From Bolinopsis microptera (taxonomy: Eukaryota > Ctenophora > Tentaculata > Lobata > Bolinopsidae), in contig NC_087073.1 in the NCBI RefSeq assembly GCF_026151205.1, positions 9,810,411 through 9,874,410 of the forward strand: a stretch of 64,000 bases of DNA, read 5' to 3'. Each line of letters opens with the position of its first letter. The first letter of the stretch is position 1. The translations under genes and the position numbers were made by a program. Of this stretch, positions 1 through 12,100 are shown in pieces. The notes under the pieces were generated by a model, which was not told the origin of the DNA, did not search any database, and saw only the letters and a program-made list of their open reading frames with translations.

Positions 1-1290
1 CTTCCCTCTCAGTCATCCTCCTCAGCCATCCTCCTCAGTCCTCCTCAGTCCTCCTCCTCAGTCCTCCTCCTCCTGGGTCCTCCTCCTCCTCTTCATCCTC
101 CTCCTCTTCCTCCTCGGTCCTCAGTCCTCCTCCTCCTGGGTCCTCCTCCTCATCCTTCTCATCAGTCCTCCTCCTCCCCAGTCCTCTCCCAGTCCCCCTC
201 CTTCTCCTCCTCCTATTCAGTCCTCCTCCTCAGTTCTCCTCAGTCCTCCTTCTCATTTCTCCTAAGTCCTCCTCCTGAGTCCTCCTCTTGAGTCCTCCTC
301 CTCTTCCTTCTGAGTCCTCCTCCTCCTCCCTCTCAGTCATCCTCCTCAGTCATCCTCCTCAGCCATCCTCCCCAGCCATCCTCCTCAGCCATCCTCCTCA
401 GTACTCCTCAGTCCTCCTCCTTCTCAGTCATCGTCAGTCCTCCTCCTCAGTCCTCCTCAGTCCTCCTCCTCCTCCTGGGTCCTCCTCCTCCTCCTCCTCC
501 TGGGTCCTCCTGGGTCTTCCTGATCCCCCCAGTCCTCTTCCTCCTCCCCTCCTCAGTCCTCCTCCTACTCCTCCTCCTCGTCCTCATGCCTCCTCATCAG
601 TCCTCAACAGTTCTCCTCCTCCCCAGTCCTCCTCCTCCTCCTGGGGCCTTTTCCTGGGTCCTCCTCCTGGGTCCTCCTCCTCCTGGGTCCTCCTCCTCCT
701 GGGTCCTCCTCCTCCTCAGTCCTTCTCCTCCTCCTCCTCCTCAGTCCTCTTCCTCCTCTTCCTCCTCCTCCTCCCTCTCAGTCATCCTCCTCAGCCATCC
801 TCCTCAGCCATCCTCCTCAGCCATCCTCCTCAGTCCTCCTCCTTCTTAGTCCTCCTCAGTCCTCCTCCTGAGTCCTCCTCCTCCTGGGTCCTCCTCCTCC
901 TGGGTCCTCCTCCTCCTCTTCAGTCCTTCTCCTCCTCCTCCTCAGTCCTCTTCCTCCTCCTCCTCCCTCTCAGTCATCCTCCTCAGCCATCCTCCTCAGC
1001 CATCCTCCTCAGCCATCCTCCTCAGCCATCCTCCTTAGTCCTCCTCCTTCTTAGTCCTCCTCAGTCCTCCTCCTGAGTCCTCCTCCTCCTCAGTCATCCT
1101 CCTCAGTTCTCCTCCTCCTCCTAGGTCCTCCTTCTGGGTGCTCCTCCTAGGTCTTCCTGGTCCTTCTCCTCCCTCTCAGTCATCCTCCTCAGTCATCCTC
1201 CTCAGTCATCCTCCTCAGCCATCCTCCTCAGCCATCCTTCTCAGCCATCCTCCTCAGTACTCTTCAGTACTCTTCAGTACTCTTCAGTCC
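1..1290. repeat. Pyrimidine-rich (TCC/TCCTCAG) simple-repeat tract
   Basis: About 1.3 kb made almost only of C and T on the plus strand, built from drifting units such as TCCTCCTCAG, CAGCCATCCTCC and TCCTGGGTCC. Long open frames rich in Ser, Pro and Leu run through it, but they follow from the repeat composition and show no domain. The purine/pyrimidine strand bias is of the kind that can form triplex (H-DNA) structures. The left edge is cut by the window. Confidence 0.9.
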
Positions 1291-1553
1291 TCAAAATGTT
1301 TGTCCGCTAATGTCCACCAATGTCCGCTAATGTCCATCAATGTCCATCCAAGTCCGCCAATGTCCGTCCGGGTCCGCCAATGTCCGTCCGAGTCCGCCAA
1401 TGTCCGTCCGAGTCCGCCAATGTCCGTCCGAGTCCGCCAATGTCCGTCCGTGTCCGCCTATGTCCCAAAAAACACGTCCGTTGTCTCATAGAATCCAAAA
1501 AGGACAGGACATAGGCGGACATAGACGGACATGACACCCCCCCCCCCCCCCCC
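1291..1553. repeat. TGTCC/GTCCG minisatellite ending in a C-run
   Basis: Tandem units near TGTCCGTCCGAGTCCGCCAA (20 bp) with shorter variants such as TGTCCGCTAA. They run to about 1460 and are followed by a non-repetitive piece beginning TGTCCCAAAAAACACGTCCG, then a 17-base C homopolymer (1537-1553) followed by TATATAT. The non-repetitive piece matches, in reverse complement, a segment near 61650-61735. This suggests a dispersed repeat family rather than a purely local minisatellite. Confidence 0.8.
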
Positions 1554-2089
1554 TATATATCATAAATTTTCATGTGGAAATATTTGTATTCAATTTAAGT
1601 CGAGAAATACATCTCAGAATTGATATCTTAATTGACCATCGGTAATAAATACGCGCAATGATTGCAGATTGATGCTCAGAGGTTGACTTGATCCTAAATT
1701 AAGGACCCTCAATAAAGTACCACCCTAAATCATATCAACACTGTATGTATACAGACCAGATATAGATAGTGCTAAATTGTCTGGCTCGGATGAAACTGTT
1801 TTTATTTTATTTTTTAAATTGTAGCAAATTTTGTTTTTGAATTTGTATAATTTGTATGCCTGTCTTGTTTTTATTGCTTTATGGCTTTATCATTCGAAAT
1901 AAAAAATAAAACTTGGTATGTGCGGTGTGCATCATTCTTATTGAAAATAAACATACAGCAATTTGCCTTCTCAAAATCTGGGATGTAATTGAAATGATAA
2001 TCATGATATTGTGTTATATATTCATTATCCTCACAAGTATTTTTTCAGAATGAGTTCAACTTCAAGAAAGTAATATCCAGAAGTAAGCA
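1554..2089. other. AT-rich noncoding; possible 3' splice site upstream of the zinc-finger gene
   Basis: No coding frame is supported. A pyrimidine tract ending in TTTTTTCAG at about 2048 looks like a 3' splice site. It would place the last 41 bases before the ATG at 2090 in a 5' UTR exon, implying an upstream noncoding exon that I could not find. Confidence 0.4.
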
Positions 2090-4395
2090 ATGGATGGAAA
2101 TGTGGTTGAGGGTAAACAATTTGATGATTGTAAAGATGAGATATCAAAGGACTCAAACGGTGATTCCTCGGCCGCTATAGCTATTCAGAACTCCAACAGG
2201 CATTTCTGTAAAACCAATAGTTCTCAAATTTTAACCGTGGGTTATGAAAGCAAAGATACTTCACTTGTTGCACCATCAGATGGTTTAATTCCAGAAATTG
2301 ACAGTATAGGAGATGATAACAGTCATGGTTCACGCCAAGATATTCAGTCTTTATTCTCTGACAACAGACTTACTGATGTTGGACGGTCTATAGAGTTCGA
2401 TATTACTTCAAGTAAACCTGAGGATGAACCTCTAATAGGACGTAACATTGCTAACGAAAACAAATCAAACTTTGTTCCTGTTAATCTTATAGTCTCTGTC
2501 GTTCCTGAATTGTTCAATGAGAGATTTCCAAAGTTGGATGAACGATATGAGGAAAAATATATTTGCAAATGGTGCACTCAATCTGTGACAAGAAATCGAA
2601 TTAATAAGTCGACCTATCATAACACTCATTATCTGATAAAGCATTATATGGAAAAGCATAAAGAAATTCACATCAAGGATTATCAAATTCAGTGTCAGGA
2701 TTGCTCTGCTTACTTTTACCATGAAACGAAATTGGAAAAGCATTTGGTTGATGGATTATGTATCAAAAATTTTAAACGGCCTCAGTTAACAAGGCTTCCT
2801 CAAAACATAACAATGAAGTCATGTGAATATTGTGAAATTGTATTTGTCTCCGAAAAAAGATGTAAGAAGCATCTTCTTAAAAATATCGAGGGTTGTATCT
2901 TTGAGGATATTGAGCACCCTATGGAATTAGGCAAATTCGATTACATGAAGTGCAAGTATTGTGAGGAAAATTTTTTGTTTGAAAAAGACTTCCTCAATCA
3001 CACCAAACCCGGAAAAAGCCTGACTAGTTCCCCCTTCAAGTGCAAAGGAGTATCTCTACAAATATTTGATTGTTCAGTTTGTTCTCAACGTTATTTGAAA
3101 CATAGATCACTTTCTTGAAGCACATTCACTTAGATCACACAGTTGAGCAATTTAACTTGAAATGTGAAAGATGTGATAGATATTTCTGTCTTGAAGAAGA
3201 GCTTGAGGAGCACAAAGTAAACAACTTAGGATATCCATTTTGTATCGATTTAAATTCTTGTCGCACTATTCCGAGAACACTACCTGATGTGCCTTTTTCG
3301 AATATAAAGGTAAAACGATGTCCTGTATGCAAACGCATCTTCAGTACAGCAGGGCGAATTCAGCTCTTAAATCACCTCAAGAAATGCCATCCCAACTACA
3401 ATCTTTCTAATTTGACATGTCCTGAATGTCATGAATCTTTCTTTTCCATTGATGAATTTGAAGATCACATGACTAAATGGAAATGCCCTTTTTGTGAAAA
3501 CATATTTCCGATGAAACGTTGGTTTATAAAACACTGCAGGATGAAGCATTGGATAAGGACTATTGTTTGTGACATTTGCAATGCAGTATTTGCAAATAAC
3601 TCGTCTTTGCAACAGCACTTGAAGCAACTTCACGAACGTTCACTGACAATCTGTCCTTTCTGCGATAAAACGTTTGAAAGTGAAAGAAATGTTTACGGCC
3701 ATGTGAAAAAGATACATGCATACCAGGATCTCGATCCTCTGAGAGAAAAATATACATGTGACCTCTGTGCTGCTGGAAACACATCATCCTTTATAGATCA
3801 ATTCAGACTAAATAGACACATAGAAACTGTCCATAAAAAGGCACAAGAAACTGAATGTGACATATGTCACAGAACATTTTCCCAGAAAGCAACAATGATG
3901 AGGCATCGCTGCATTCACCTTGACATAAAACCATTCAAGTGTGGAATATGTGAGTTGACTTTCACTCAAAAAACGGGAATGCGAGCCCATGAAGTCAGGC
4001 ACTACAAAAAAGATGGGACTTTGAAATCAGCTGAGGAGATAAAAACGCAGGTTGATATTATCAAACTACAACGAGAAAAACAAAGTGATCCCAAGAATTG
4101 TGATAAAGAAATAAGTTGTTCAAGTAATAGGAAGTCTAAAACCTTTAGAAAACACGCCAACACAAAAAAGACTATCTGTGAGCTATGCTTTTGTAAATTT
4201 ATGTCGAGAAACAAGTACGATTCTCATTCGTGTGAGGGCCCTTCTGATATGGCTGGTAAATCCCAAAAAAAATATGATGTTGATGAACGGGACAAAGTGG
4301 CTAACTACAATTTTAATTGTGCTGTTTGTGAAAAAGAATTTGTGTCTTTGTCTCGATTACAGACACATAGGTGTCGACGAAATGTTACATCTTAG
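2090..4395 (+). CDS. Multi-finger C2H2 zinc-finger protein, split by one frameshift
   Basis: A single large exon encodes a protein of about 770 residues. It has an acidic, unstructured N-terminus (about 150 residues) followed by a series of C2H2 fingers. Clear examples are CDICNAVFANNSSLQQH, CPFCDKTFESERNVYGH, CDICHRTFSQKATMMRH and CGICELTFTQKTGMRAH. The product is probably a nuclear DNA-binding protein, with unknown targets. The first frame (from ATG 2090) stops at 3116-3118, inside a finger that begins CSVCSQRY. The rest of that finger (HIHLDH) and about ten more fingers continue in another frame to the TAG at 4393-4395. Net shift is -1 or +2. Normal finger spacing is best restored if two bases are extra near 3113. 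The rest of the reading frame is undamaged. This is therefore a recent mutation, a sequencing error, or less likely programmed frameshifting. I do not recognise an orthologue. Confidence 0.75.
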
Positions 4396-5725
4396 CAATG
4401 TCATACATACATTCACATTTCACATAATCCTTACAGACGTGTAGGAATATTTTACAGGACCTGAAATATATATTTCATTGTGTAATGTCTAGATTAACTG
4501 TTTATACTTTGGTATTGGTAAGGAGCTTTTACATCAGCTCCATGCTGCTGCAAAAGCTGTTACTGGTAAATATTAAACATAAACATCTTGATGATGACCT
4601 GATAAATCTTCACTGGCTTGATGTAAAGAATAGGATTGTTTTCTTAAATATTACTCCTACAGGGGAGGCCAAAAGTCAGTACACTCATTTTTTCAAATAT
4701 TTGATAACTTGAATAATCGGGTCGAGCTAAATAGTATTGGATTTTGTTTGGCCATTCAAATTACATTTGCCCTAAAAAAAGGGAGTTGTAGCTTCTCAGA
4801 GTCAGATGACCGAGATATGAATCATAACAAGTTTATTCATTACGTGTGATCAGGTGATTGGATTGACACTAGTTCCGAATTATGGGAATCGTGCAGAGAG
4901 CCAAATTAAGGTGTCGTAGCAAGCTATCACATAGTGATTAAGTAATTTTTGATGACCCAATTAATTTTGTTAACAAGATAAACAAATTGCTTGATAACTT
5001 CGTCATGTTTCACATCCGTTTCACGGCATCCTTTCATATCATATTCCTGATTTCTTGACATATAACAATATGTAATATGTTACAATAGAGTCTCTGGCAC
5101 TGGTTAAGGTACATTTTACTGGCAACCACTGGTTTACTGGCTAACAACCACTGGTTGAACTTGAAGCATCAAATGTTGTTCAAACTGAAATCTCTTCATT
5201 TTGTTCCCTGCTCTTGCCGAAGGCAAAAAGATCGTAGGGAATAAGTAATCGGGTTTGGATATATTATGAGGTGGCCCCGACGGTCCTGCGAAGTGCGATG
5301 TCAACAAAAGTCTGCTCCTTCGCAATATAGACCACTCCCCTATAATTATGAGTATAGGAAGGGTCTGTTATGCTGCGCGCGACGCTCGGCATGTGTTAGT
5401 TAATTGCAGTATCCAACGCGAATTTCAATTGTCAAACGATGCCGTTCAAATTAAATTAGCCCAAAATTTGCGAGTGCAATGACAAATTACGATGAAAATA
5501 TTGCAACTTTTGAACAACAAAATAATCCAATATCTAATTTCTATTAATCGATAAAATTAACGTTTCGTTACAAATATTAACGGTTTAAGCAGGGAAAATT
5601 AATCGTGCGTGGTGTAACCGTGGCGAAATTCTTGTTTATGAATGATTGTGGAATTAAAATAGTTGAATTCGCAAAAAAATGGATGACATTCTACTTTTAT
5701 CTACCTTTAATCTACAAAACGTTGG
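4396..5725. other. Noncoding intergenic DNA
   Basis: No supported gene. Short open frames here have no recognisable domain, codon bias or splice context. No perfect AATAAA was seen just after the zinc-finger stop codon. Confidence 0.5.
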
Positions 5726-5753
5726 CCCCCCGCCCCCCCCCCCCCCCCCCCCC
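5726..5753. repeat. C homopolymer in the context TTGGC(n)CTAT
   Basis: A C-run of about 27 bases interrupted once by G. It is preceded by GTTGG and followed by CTATGTG. The same context (TTGG, C-run, CTAT) is seen at 25363 and 48569, suggesting a shared mobile-element end. Confidence 0.6.
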
Positions 5754-5872
5754 TATGTGCACTCAACACTGCAAGTCAGTTGATGAGGTAGGTTACATGT
5801 TATTTCAGGTTCCGTAGCTAGCAGCTAACCTAGTTTACTGTGCACTAATAATCCTGTGGATAGGACTTCGAT

Positions 5873-5998
5873 CTTATTCGGGTGTGTGCACTTCTTGACA
5901 CGGACACTGCACATTCCCTTATTCGGGTATGTGCACTTCTTGACACGGACACATTCCCTTATTCGGGTATGTGCACTTCTTGACACTGACACATTCCC
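5873..5998. repeat. Three-copy tandem repeat of about 40 bp
   Basis: Three direct copies of a unit starting TTATTCGGGTATGTGCACTT and ending GACACATTCCC. The first copy has a 5-bp insertion. It lies just upstream of the splice acceptor of the exon at 6055. Confidence 0.8.
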
Positions 5999-6054
5999 GA
6001 TAGAACAATCAGTACAGAAGTTTGATGTTTATTGTTTTTATACTTAATTTATAG

Positions 6055-6300
6055 TGGATGCGGAGTTAAAGACAATTGAAGAAAGGAACAGTCCAGGGAT
6101 ATCGCCCCCTGGTCGAGTTAGAAAAGAGTTAGTGATCCGGGAAGAAAAGGTAGAAGAGGAAGAAGAGAAAGAAGAGAAAGAAGGGAAAGAATATGAAGAA
6201 GATAAAGAAGGGAAAGAAGGGAAAGAAGAGAAAGAAGAGTCTAGCCTACAAAAGAAAGCAAAAATAGCAGACGAAATTAGAAATGCTTCCTTACAGTCTG
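6055..6300 (+). CDS. Orphan Glu/Lys-rich internal exon
   Basis: A candidate 246-base internal exon. It has a pyrimidine-rich acceptor ending TTTATAG before 6055 and a strong donor CTG|GTGAGT after 6300. The frame is open throughout. It begins with the acidic stretch DAELKTIEERNSPG, continues through GISPPGRVRKELVIREE, then a long charged run of E and K with KEGKE-type repeats, and ends AKIADEIRNASLQS. The low-complexity run suggests a charged helix or coiled-coil-like linker. The gene it belongs to, and its other exons, were not identified. The Glu/Lys run could instead be purine repeat DNA that happens to be open, so the splice sites are the main support. Confidence 0.4.
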
Positions 6301-6498
6301 GTGAGTTTGCTGTTAGTAGATGGTTTGGGGTGGGGGGAGGGGGGAAGAGAGTTATCAAAATGAATTTTTCTAAATTCAAACGCCCTTAGTCAATTTTCAA
6401 AAAGTACCTACATTGTACGATCAAAATCTATTCTCGTTCCTAATTTAAGATGGAATCTTATAAGATTCTGTCTACTTTACGGCCATTAATAATTTGTT

Positions 6499-6524
6499 GA
6501 TAACAGGGGGGGGGGGGGATAACA
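6499..6524. repeat. G homopolymer between two copies of GATAACA
   Basis: GATAACA (6499-6505) is followed by twelve further G and then GATAACA again (6518-6524). The flanking 7-bp direct repeat looks like a target-site duplication around a pure G tract. Confidence 0.6.
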
Positions 6525-6778
6525 GTCATTTAGTCATTAACACAAAAAGAAAGTTCAATCTTTAGAAAAATTTAGCGAATTGAACTAAAAGTACTGTATT
6601 TTGTAACAAACAAGACTTATAGTGAAGATACACATTTTATTCGAAAATTGAAAGCATAAAGCGGACATATAAATTACATTATATATATATGTAATATAAT
6701 GGTTATGTGATTTAATGATTACAAAATTTGCACCGAGGTTCATTCGGCTAGATGTCATGTATTGTATTGTATTCCTTG

Positions 6779-7708
6779 TCATATATCCTAAAATCGAATG
6801 TAATCTTAAGGAACCATCTCCTTGACCTCGAGAACATGTCATATCCTAGAATCAAATGGAATCTTAAGGAACCATCTCCTTGACCTCGAGAACATGTCAT
6901 ATCCTAGAATCAAATGTAATCTTAAGGAACCATCTCCTTGACCTCGAGAACATGTCATATCCTAGAATCAAATGTAATCTTGAGGAACCATCTCCTTGAC
7001 CTCGAGAACATGTCATATCCTAGAATCAAATGAAATCTTGAGGAACCATCTCCTTGACCTCGAGAACATGTCATATCCTAGAATCAAATGTAATCTTAAG
7101 GAACCATCTCCTTGACCTCGAGAACATGTCATATCCTAGAATCAAATGGAATCTTAAGGAACCAACTCCTTGACCTCGAGAACATGTCATATCCTAGAAT
7201 CAAATGTAATCTTGAGGAACCATCTCCTTGACCTCGAGAACATGTCATATCCTAGAATCAAATGTAATCTTAAGGAACCATCTCCTTGACCTCGAGAACA
7301 TGTCATATCCTAGAATCAAATGTAATTTTAAGGAACCATCTCCTTGACCTCGAGAACATGTCATATCCTAGAATCAAATGTAATCTTAAGGAACCATCTC
7401 CTTGACCTCGAGAACATGTCATATCCTAGAATCAAATGTAATCTTGAGGAACCATCTCCTTGACCTCGAGAACATGTCATATCCTAGAATCAAATGAAAT
7501 CTTGAGGAACCATCTCCTTGACCTCGAGAACATGTCATATCCTAGAATCAAATGTAATCTTAAGGAACCATCTCCTTGACCTCGAGAACATGTCATATCC
7601 TAGAATCAAATGGAATCTTAAGGAACCAACTCCTTGACCTCGAGAACATGTCATATCCTAGAATCAAATGTAATCTTAAGGAACCATCTCCTTGACCTCG
7701 AGAACATG
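6779..7708. repeat. 58-bp minisatellite, 16 copies, with higher-order duplication
   Basis: Sixteen tandem 58-bp units contain TCATATCCTAGAATCAAATG and CATCTCCTTGACCTCGAGAA. Measured spacing of the ATGTC motif is exactly 58. Variant positions (TGTAATC/TGGAATC/TGAAATC, CTTAAG/CTTGAG, CATCTCC/CAACTCC) show that units 3-7 recur as units 11-15, 464 bp (8 units) apart. There is no unique spacer between units, so this is not a CRISPR. It lies between the orphan exon and the 3' end of the class C GPCR gene. Confidence 0.95.
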
Positions 7709-8062
7709 GTGGGCCACTCACCTACAATATACATACAAATTTACAATAATATTTATAAAAAGGAAGTTTTTTTTTCCAAATTTCTGTTCCTAAAGTGCGA
7801 AACTAATACAGGGTATCGACTATCGGAGCAAGAATATTCAAAATATACACAAATAAGTTATTATATGGCCAAGCCATCTTGTTTCTTGTTCAGAATGAGT
7901 TGGCTGTTCAATCGACTGGTCAATGATATCAATCTGTCAATTTGCTCAGTTACTTTTGTTCAGTATACATTAATCTATTCGAGGAATGGACAACCAATCC
8001 TGACCCTTCTGTCTAGGAATAAAGATGCCTCGAATATCGCAGATTGATGGACTTAGTATGGA

Positions 8063-8881
8063 TTAAGTAGTCTTGACAATCTTTGCAGCGGTTACCACTG
8101 TCGCATTACTAGTAGTGCAACTACTCTGCTTTCTGGCTGCATCTACCAAATCTTCGTTCTTCAGCAGGACCACTATTTTAGGCAGAAAGAGACATACGAG
8201 AAAGATTTGTGAGATGCAGAAGTAGATGATAGCTCTCAACAGGGACTTGATAGGGGGTTCAGAGATGGAGTAGCCGCTCAGGAAAATGAGGCATATCACC
8301 ATAATCATCAGACTGGTTGTGAAGATGGTGGTGGTCTCCTTGAAGTTATGAGGAAATAGCCGCATCTTGTAGGCGAGGAATAGAGTACCAACTAGCAGAA
8401 GACAGGTGAGGATGAACGGGTAGCAGGTGGCTATGAGATTGGAGGATGTACAAACTTTGTTGAAACTCCTATGAGCAACAATTACTTTAGCGTAAATCCA
8501 CCCCTTGCTCATGATAGAGAAATGAGTAAGGACAGCTGTTGACCCTAGCACAATCAAAAGGATGGTAAGTTGTGCTTTTCGTGTCAGAAACTTGAATAGT
8601 TGTGGTCTGCGCTGGAAGTTTTCAGCAGCCATGAAGATCTTGTAAATTTTGAGGGAGCGATAGAAGAGATTGGAGCAGATAGAGCACACAAATAGAGCAC
8701 AGACGTGATATTCTGTGTTGCAAGCAAGGGTGGAAGGCTCAAAAAGAGCGAGCACTGTCAGGAGATCTCCCAGAACCAGTGAAGAGAGGAATAAGTAGCA
8801 AAACACCGGATCAGAAGCTTTTATGACAGGTCTGTTTCTGTGAACAAATATAAACATGGCTGTGGCAATCTTTATTGCTCC

Positions 8882-8885
<4 letters not shown>
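8063..8885 (-). CDS. Class C GPCR: transmembrane part downstream of the LINE
   Basis: This is the 3' part of the last exon of the receptor gene. After the LINE tail and target copy AGCTGGA the frame reads GAIKIATAMFIFVHRNRPVI (end of helix 1, first intracellular loop) and then KASDPVFCYLFLSSLVLGDL (helix 2). Further along are NFKETTTIFTTSLMI (helix 5-6 region) and FLPKIVVLL, which sits where class C receptors have the FxPKxxxIL motif in helix 7. The cytoplasmic tail is short (about 30 residues) and rich in Ser and Thr. Taken alone, the open frame has an ATG at 8826 that would give a six-helix fragment, which is unlikely to be functional. Confidence 0.8.
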
Positions 8886-8925
<40 letters not shown>

Positions 8926-9126
8926 GAGGCTGGGCATAGAAAGCCCACTAGAGGATAGCATTAAGATGCTTTGCCTACCTCTGGGATGAGGGGGGGTTTA
9001 TAGGAGACAACAGTGTGAATTGTGGAGGACGGTGGTGGTAATGATCTGAATGGGAATACCGCGCTTTGGTACCAGATGAGTTTATAGATCAGTTAGGCAA
9101 GGCTGCAAATGTGATGTGTTAATGCG

Positions 9127-12100
9127 CTAAGTTACGCCAGTCTGATCCAGTTCTTCTGGTACTATTAAGCGTTTGGTGCGGTTTGTGAAGTTGACGATTG
9201 TGGTAATGTGGTGGTTGTCGAATATGTCGTTGACCGAGAGGTAGTAGTCCCGAAAGTATTGACCTCTTAGTTGGGCAATAGCTGGGCACTGTCCAAGAAA
9301 GTGTGAGACAGTTTCCTCTCCGTCACCGCACATAGGACAAGCACTGGTGCTAGATTTGCGGATGGTGTGAAGGTGTTTGTTTAAGCCACAGTGGCCCGTG
9401 ATTAGGTGGACTGCGGTTCTATAGTCTTGTCTATTGTTGATGAGTGACGTGTTTATATTATTGATTATTTTGGTGTGCTTTTGGCCAAGTGTTAGTTTGG
9501 TGTGTCTAGGACCATCCGTTAACCAGATATCCTGATTCAGTCTGTGGACTTTGTTGTTGATTTGTCGTTTGATGTAAGATTGAGGGATTGGGCATTTCAA
9601 AACGTGTTCGCTGGTCGTGCCAAGCTTGGCCAGCTCATCCGCTTTTTCATTTCCCCACAACCCAATATGGGCTGCGATCCATCGGATCTCTAGAGTGTTG
9701 TTCGATCCGAGTGCGTTAAGGGTGTCATAACAGTCTCTAGTAGTTCTGCTCCTCGTTGAAAGCGAGGAAATAGCTTGTATGGAGGAGAGACTATCAGACC
9801 ATATAATGATGTGTGAATTGGTGTAGGATGAGAGATACTTGCAGGCTTCAATGATTGCAGTAAGCTCCGTCTGGTAGACAGTGCAATAATCAGGGAGCTT
9901 GAATGATCTCTCTTCCAGGATGGTGTTGTTGTTGTCAGTCGTGATGATGTACCCAGCCCCACTTCCGGAGTCTGATAGAGACCCGTCTGTGTAGCAGGTG
10001 ATCGTTTCACTGGTAATGTTGTCGATGGTGTGTTGGAGTGCGGTTCTGTATTCAGTGTTGTTAGTTCCAGGAGTGGTGACGGTGAAGTGCCGTCCCAGCA
10101 TCATGGTTGGTGCTGTGAGGTCTCTTGTGGCTCTAGGTGGTATGTTGAGATCCTCCATGAATTGTTTGTTGATTGTGGTGTGGTTTTTGATAGTTCCCTT
10201 CCTGTGGGCGATAGTTTCAAGAGTGAGGCTGCCGTAGGCTTGAAGCCTTGCTGCTCCCTTCGCTGCTTCGCCCCTCAGGAATAGTATGGTGTCTGGGGTG
10301 TCAGTAAGGTGATTCAATGCGAGGAAGGGTGTACTTGGCATGGCACCAGACATCATTCTCAGTGCCAATGCCTGCACACGTTTGAGCTTCCTCGCATTGT
10401 AGTCCGTGTCAATTGCCCTGATCCATATACTACAGCAGTAGGACAGAATGGGTCGAATGACCGCTGTGAACATCCATTTACAAGTTTTAGGGCTCATACC
10501 CCATGTGGGGCCGACAGCTCTTCGACATTGCATGAGGGATGCCGTGGCTTTTTTGGTGATGTTGATGATATGTTCATTGTAATTGAGTTTGCTGTCTAAT
10601 GTCACACCTAGGAATTTAGCCGACTTCGAGAGACCTATAATGTTGTTGCCAACTTTTATTGGTCTCAAAGTCCACTTAGTATTCCAGGTAAACATGACTA
10701 TCTGAGTCTTGAGTGCGCTGATAGATAGATCCTTGGTTTGGCACCATTTTTCTATCGTATTGATGGTTTTGCATGTGCGGTTCCAGATGATGTCCAGGTC
10801 ATTTCCTTCTGCTAGTGAAGCCAGGTCATCTGCGAAGGCTTGCAGGTAACCCGGTATGTCCTTCGCAGTAAAGGAGAGGAGATCGTCGACTACCAGGTTC
10901 CATAGAAAAGGAGAAAGGATGCCTCCCTGTGGGCAGCCTCTCCTGATCTGTACCCTTCTCGACTTATCCTTATGACTTAGATTGATAAAGCGATTAGTGA
11001 CCATGTTGATGATCCATTGCGCTGTAGCTAGGTCCACTTTCGTGGCCCTGACTGCATCAGAAATAGCTTTGAACGAGACGTTGTCGAAGGCGCCCTCTAT
11101 GTCAAGAAAAACTCCTAGGACATATCCCTTCTTAGCTATTCTGCGCTCAATGGTGTGGGTAACTTTATGAAGAGCCGCTTCTGTTGAGCAGCCCTTCCTA
11201 AAGCCGAATTGACGTTTGTTTATGTCATTTGCTATGTTGAGGTCGTGTTGCATGTGCCAAAGAATCACTTTCTCCTGTAATTTTAGCATCACAGGTGAGA
11301 GAGTGATTGTGCGAAAAGACTTAGCCTTGTTGTAGTCGGTTTTGCCGGGTTTGGGGAGGAAGATTCCGATGGAATCCCTCCACAAAGTAGGGATGTGTTG
11401 TGTTTTGTGATTATTTGTCATGATGTTTTGTGTTATATCTTTGATATGGTTCCAGGCTTTCTGGAAGATGATCGGTTTCAGGGTGTCCGGTCCTGCAGCC
11501 TTTAAAGGATCGAAAGACATGAGGGCCTTCTCGATTCTTTCAGGGCTGTAGATTTTGTCTAGTAAGTCTGAGGAGATGGGTATTGGGCCGAGGGGCGGGA
11601 CTGGCGGATCAGTAACACTCTCCCTGAAGTGGGTTTGAGTCATGACCTCCAGTGTCTCCTCTGCGTTTTTGGTGAGTTCTCCGTTGGGTTTATAAATGGC
11701 TTCTAGTTTGTTGTTGGTGTCAGTACAGGTTTTCAGAATCTTGCTCATCCTTCCAGATTCTTTGACCGATTCTGTGTCTCTGCAAAAGTTCCGCCACGCA
11801 TTGCGCTGGGAGTTTGACAGGATCTTGTTGTATTGCTTGTTGCTTTCTCGGAGAGCAAGCCACGAAGCGTCAGTTTTCTTTCTGCGGGCTGTAATGAGTT
11901 TGCGTCTTATTCCCCTCTGAGCTTCCTCGACTTCTCGAGTTAGCCAGGGAGGTTTGCGGACCGCACTCGAGATGTAAGTTATAGGACATGCCTCCTCGAA
12001 GGCTGTCCTGAGAGCAGAGTTTAAGGTGTTGACCTTTAGGTCGATTTCTTGGGGTGTGATAATGCCGTTACTGTGGAGGTCGTTGTTGTTCTGTAGAATC

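Noticed and set aside
288-1491. Open frames in the CT-rich tract and TGTCC repeat (Ser/Pro/Leu-rich peptides)
   Set aside because: The frames exist in several phases only because the repeats lack stop codons. There is no domain, splice context or balanced composition.
6779-7708. CRISPR-like array
   Set aside because: Units are contiguous 58-mers without unique spacers, and the context is an animal genome.
7634-8047. 137-residue plus-strand frame next to the class C GPCR
   Set aside because: It begins inside the minisatellite and continues into AT-rich DNA with no recognisable domain or splice sites.
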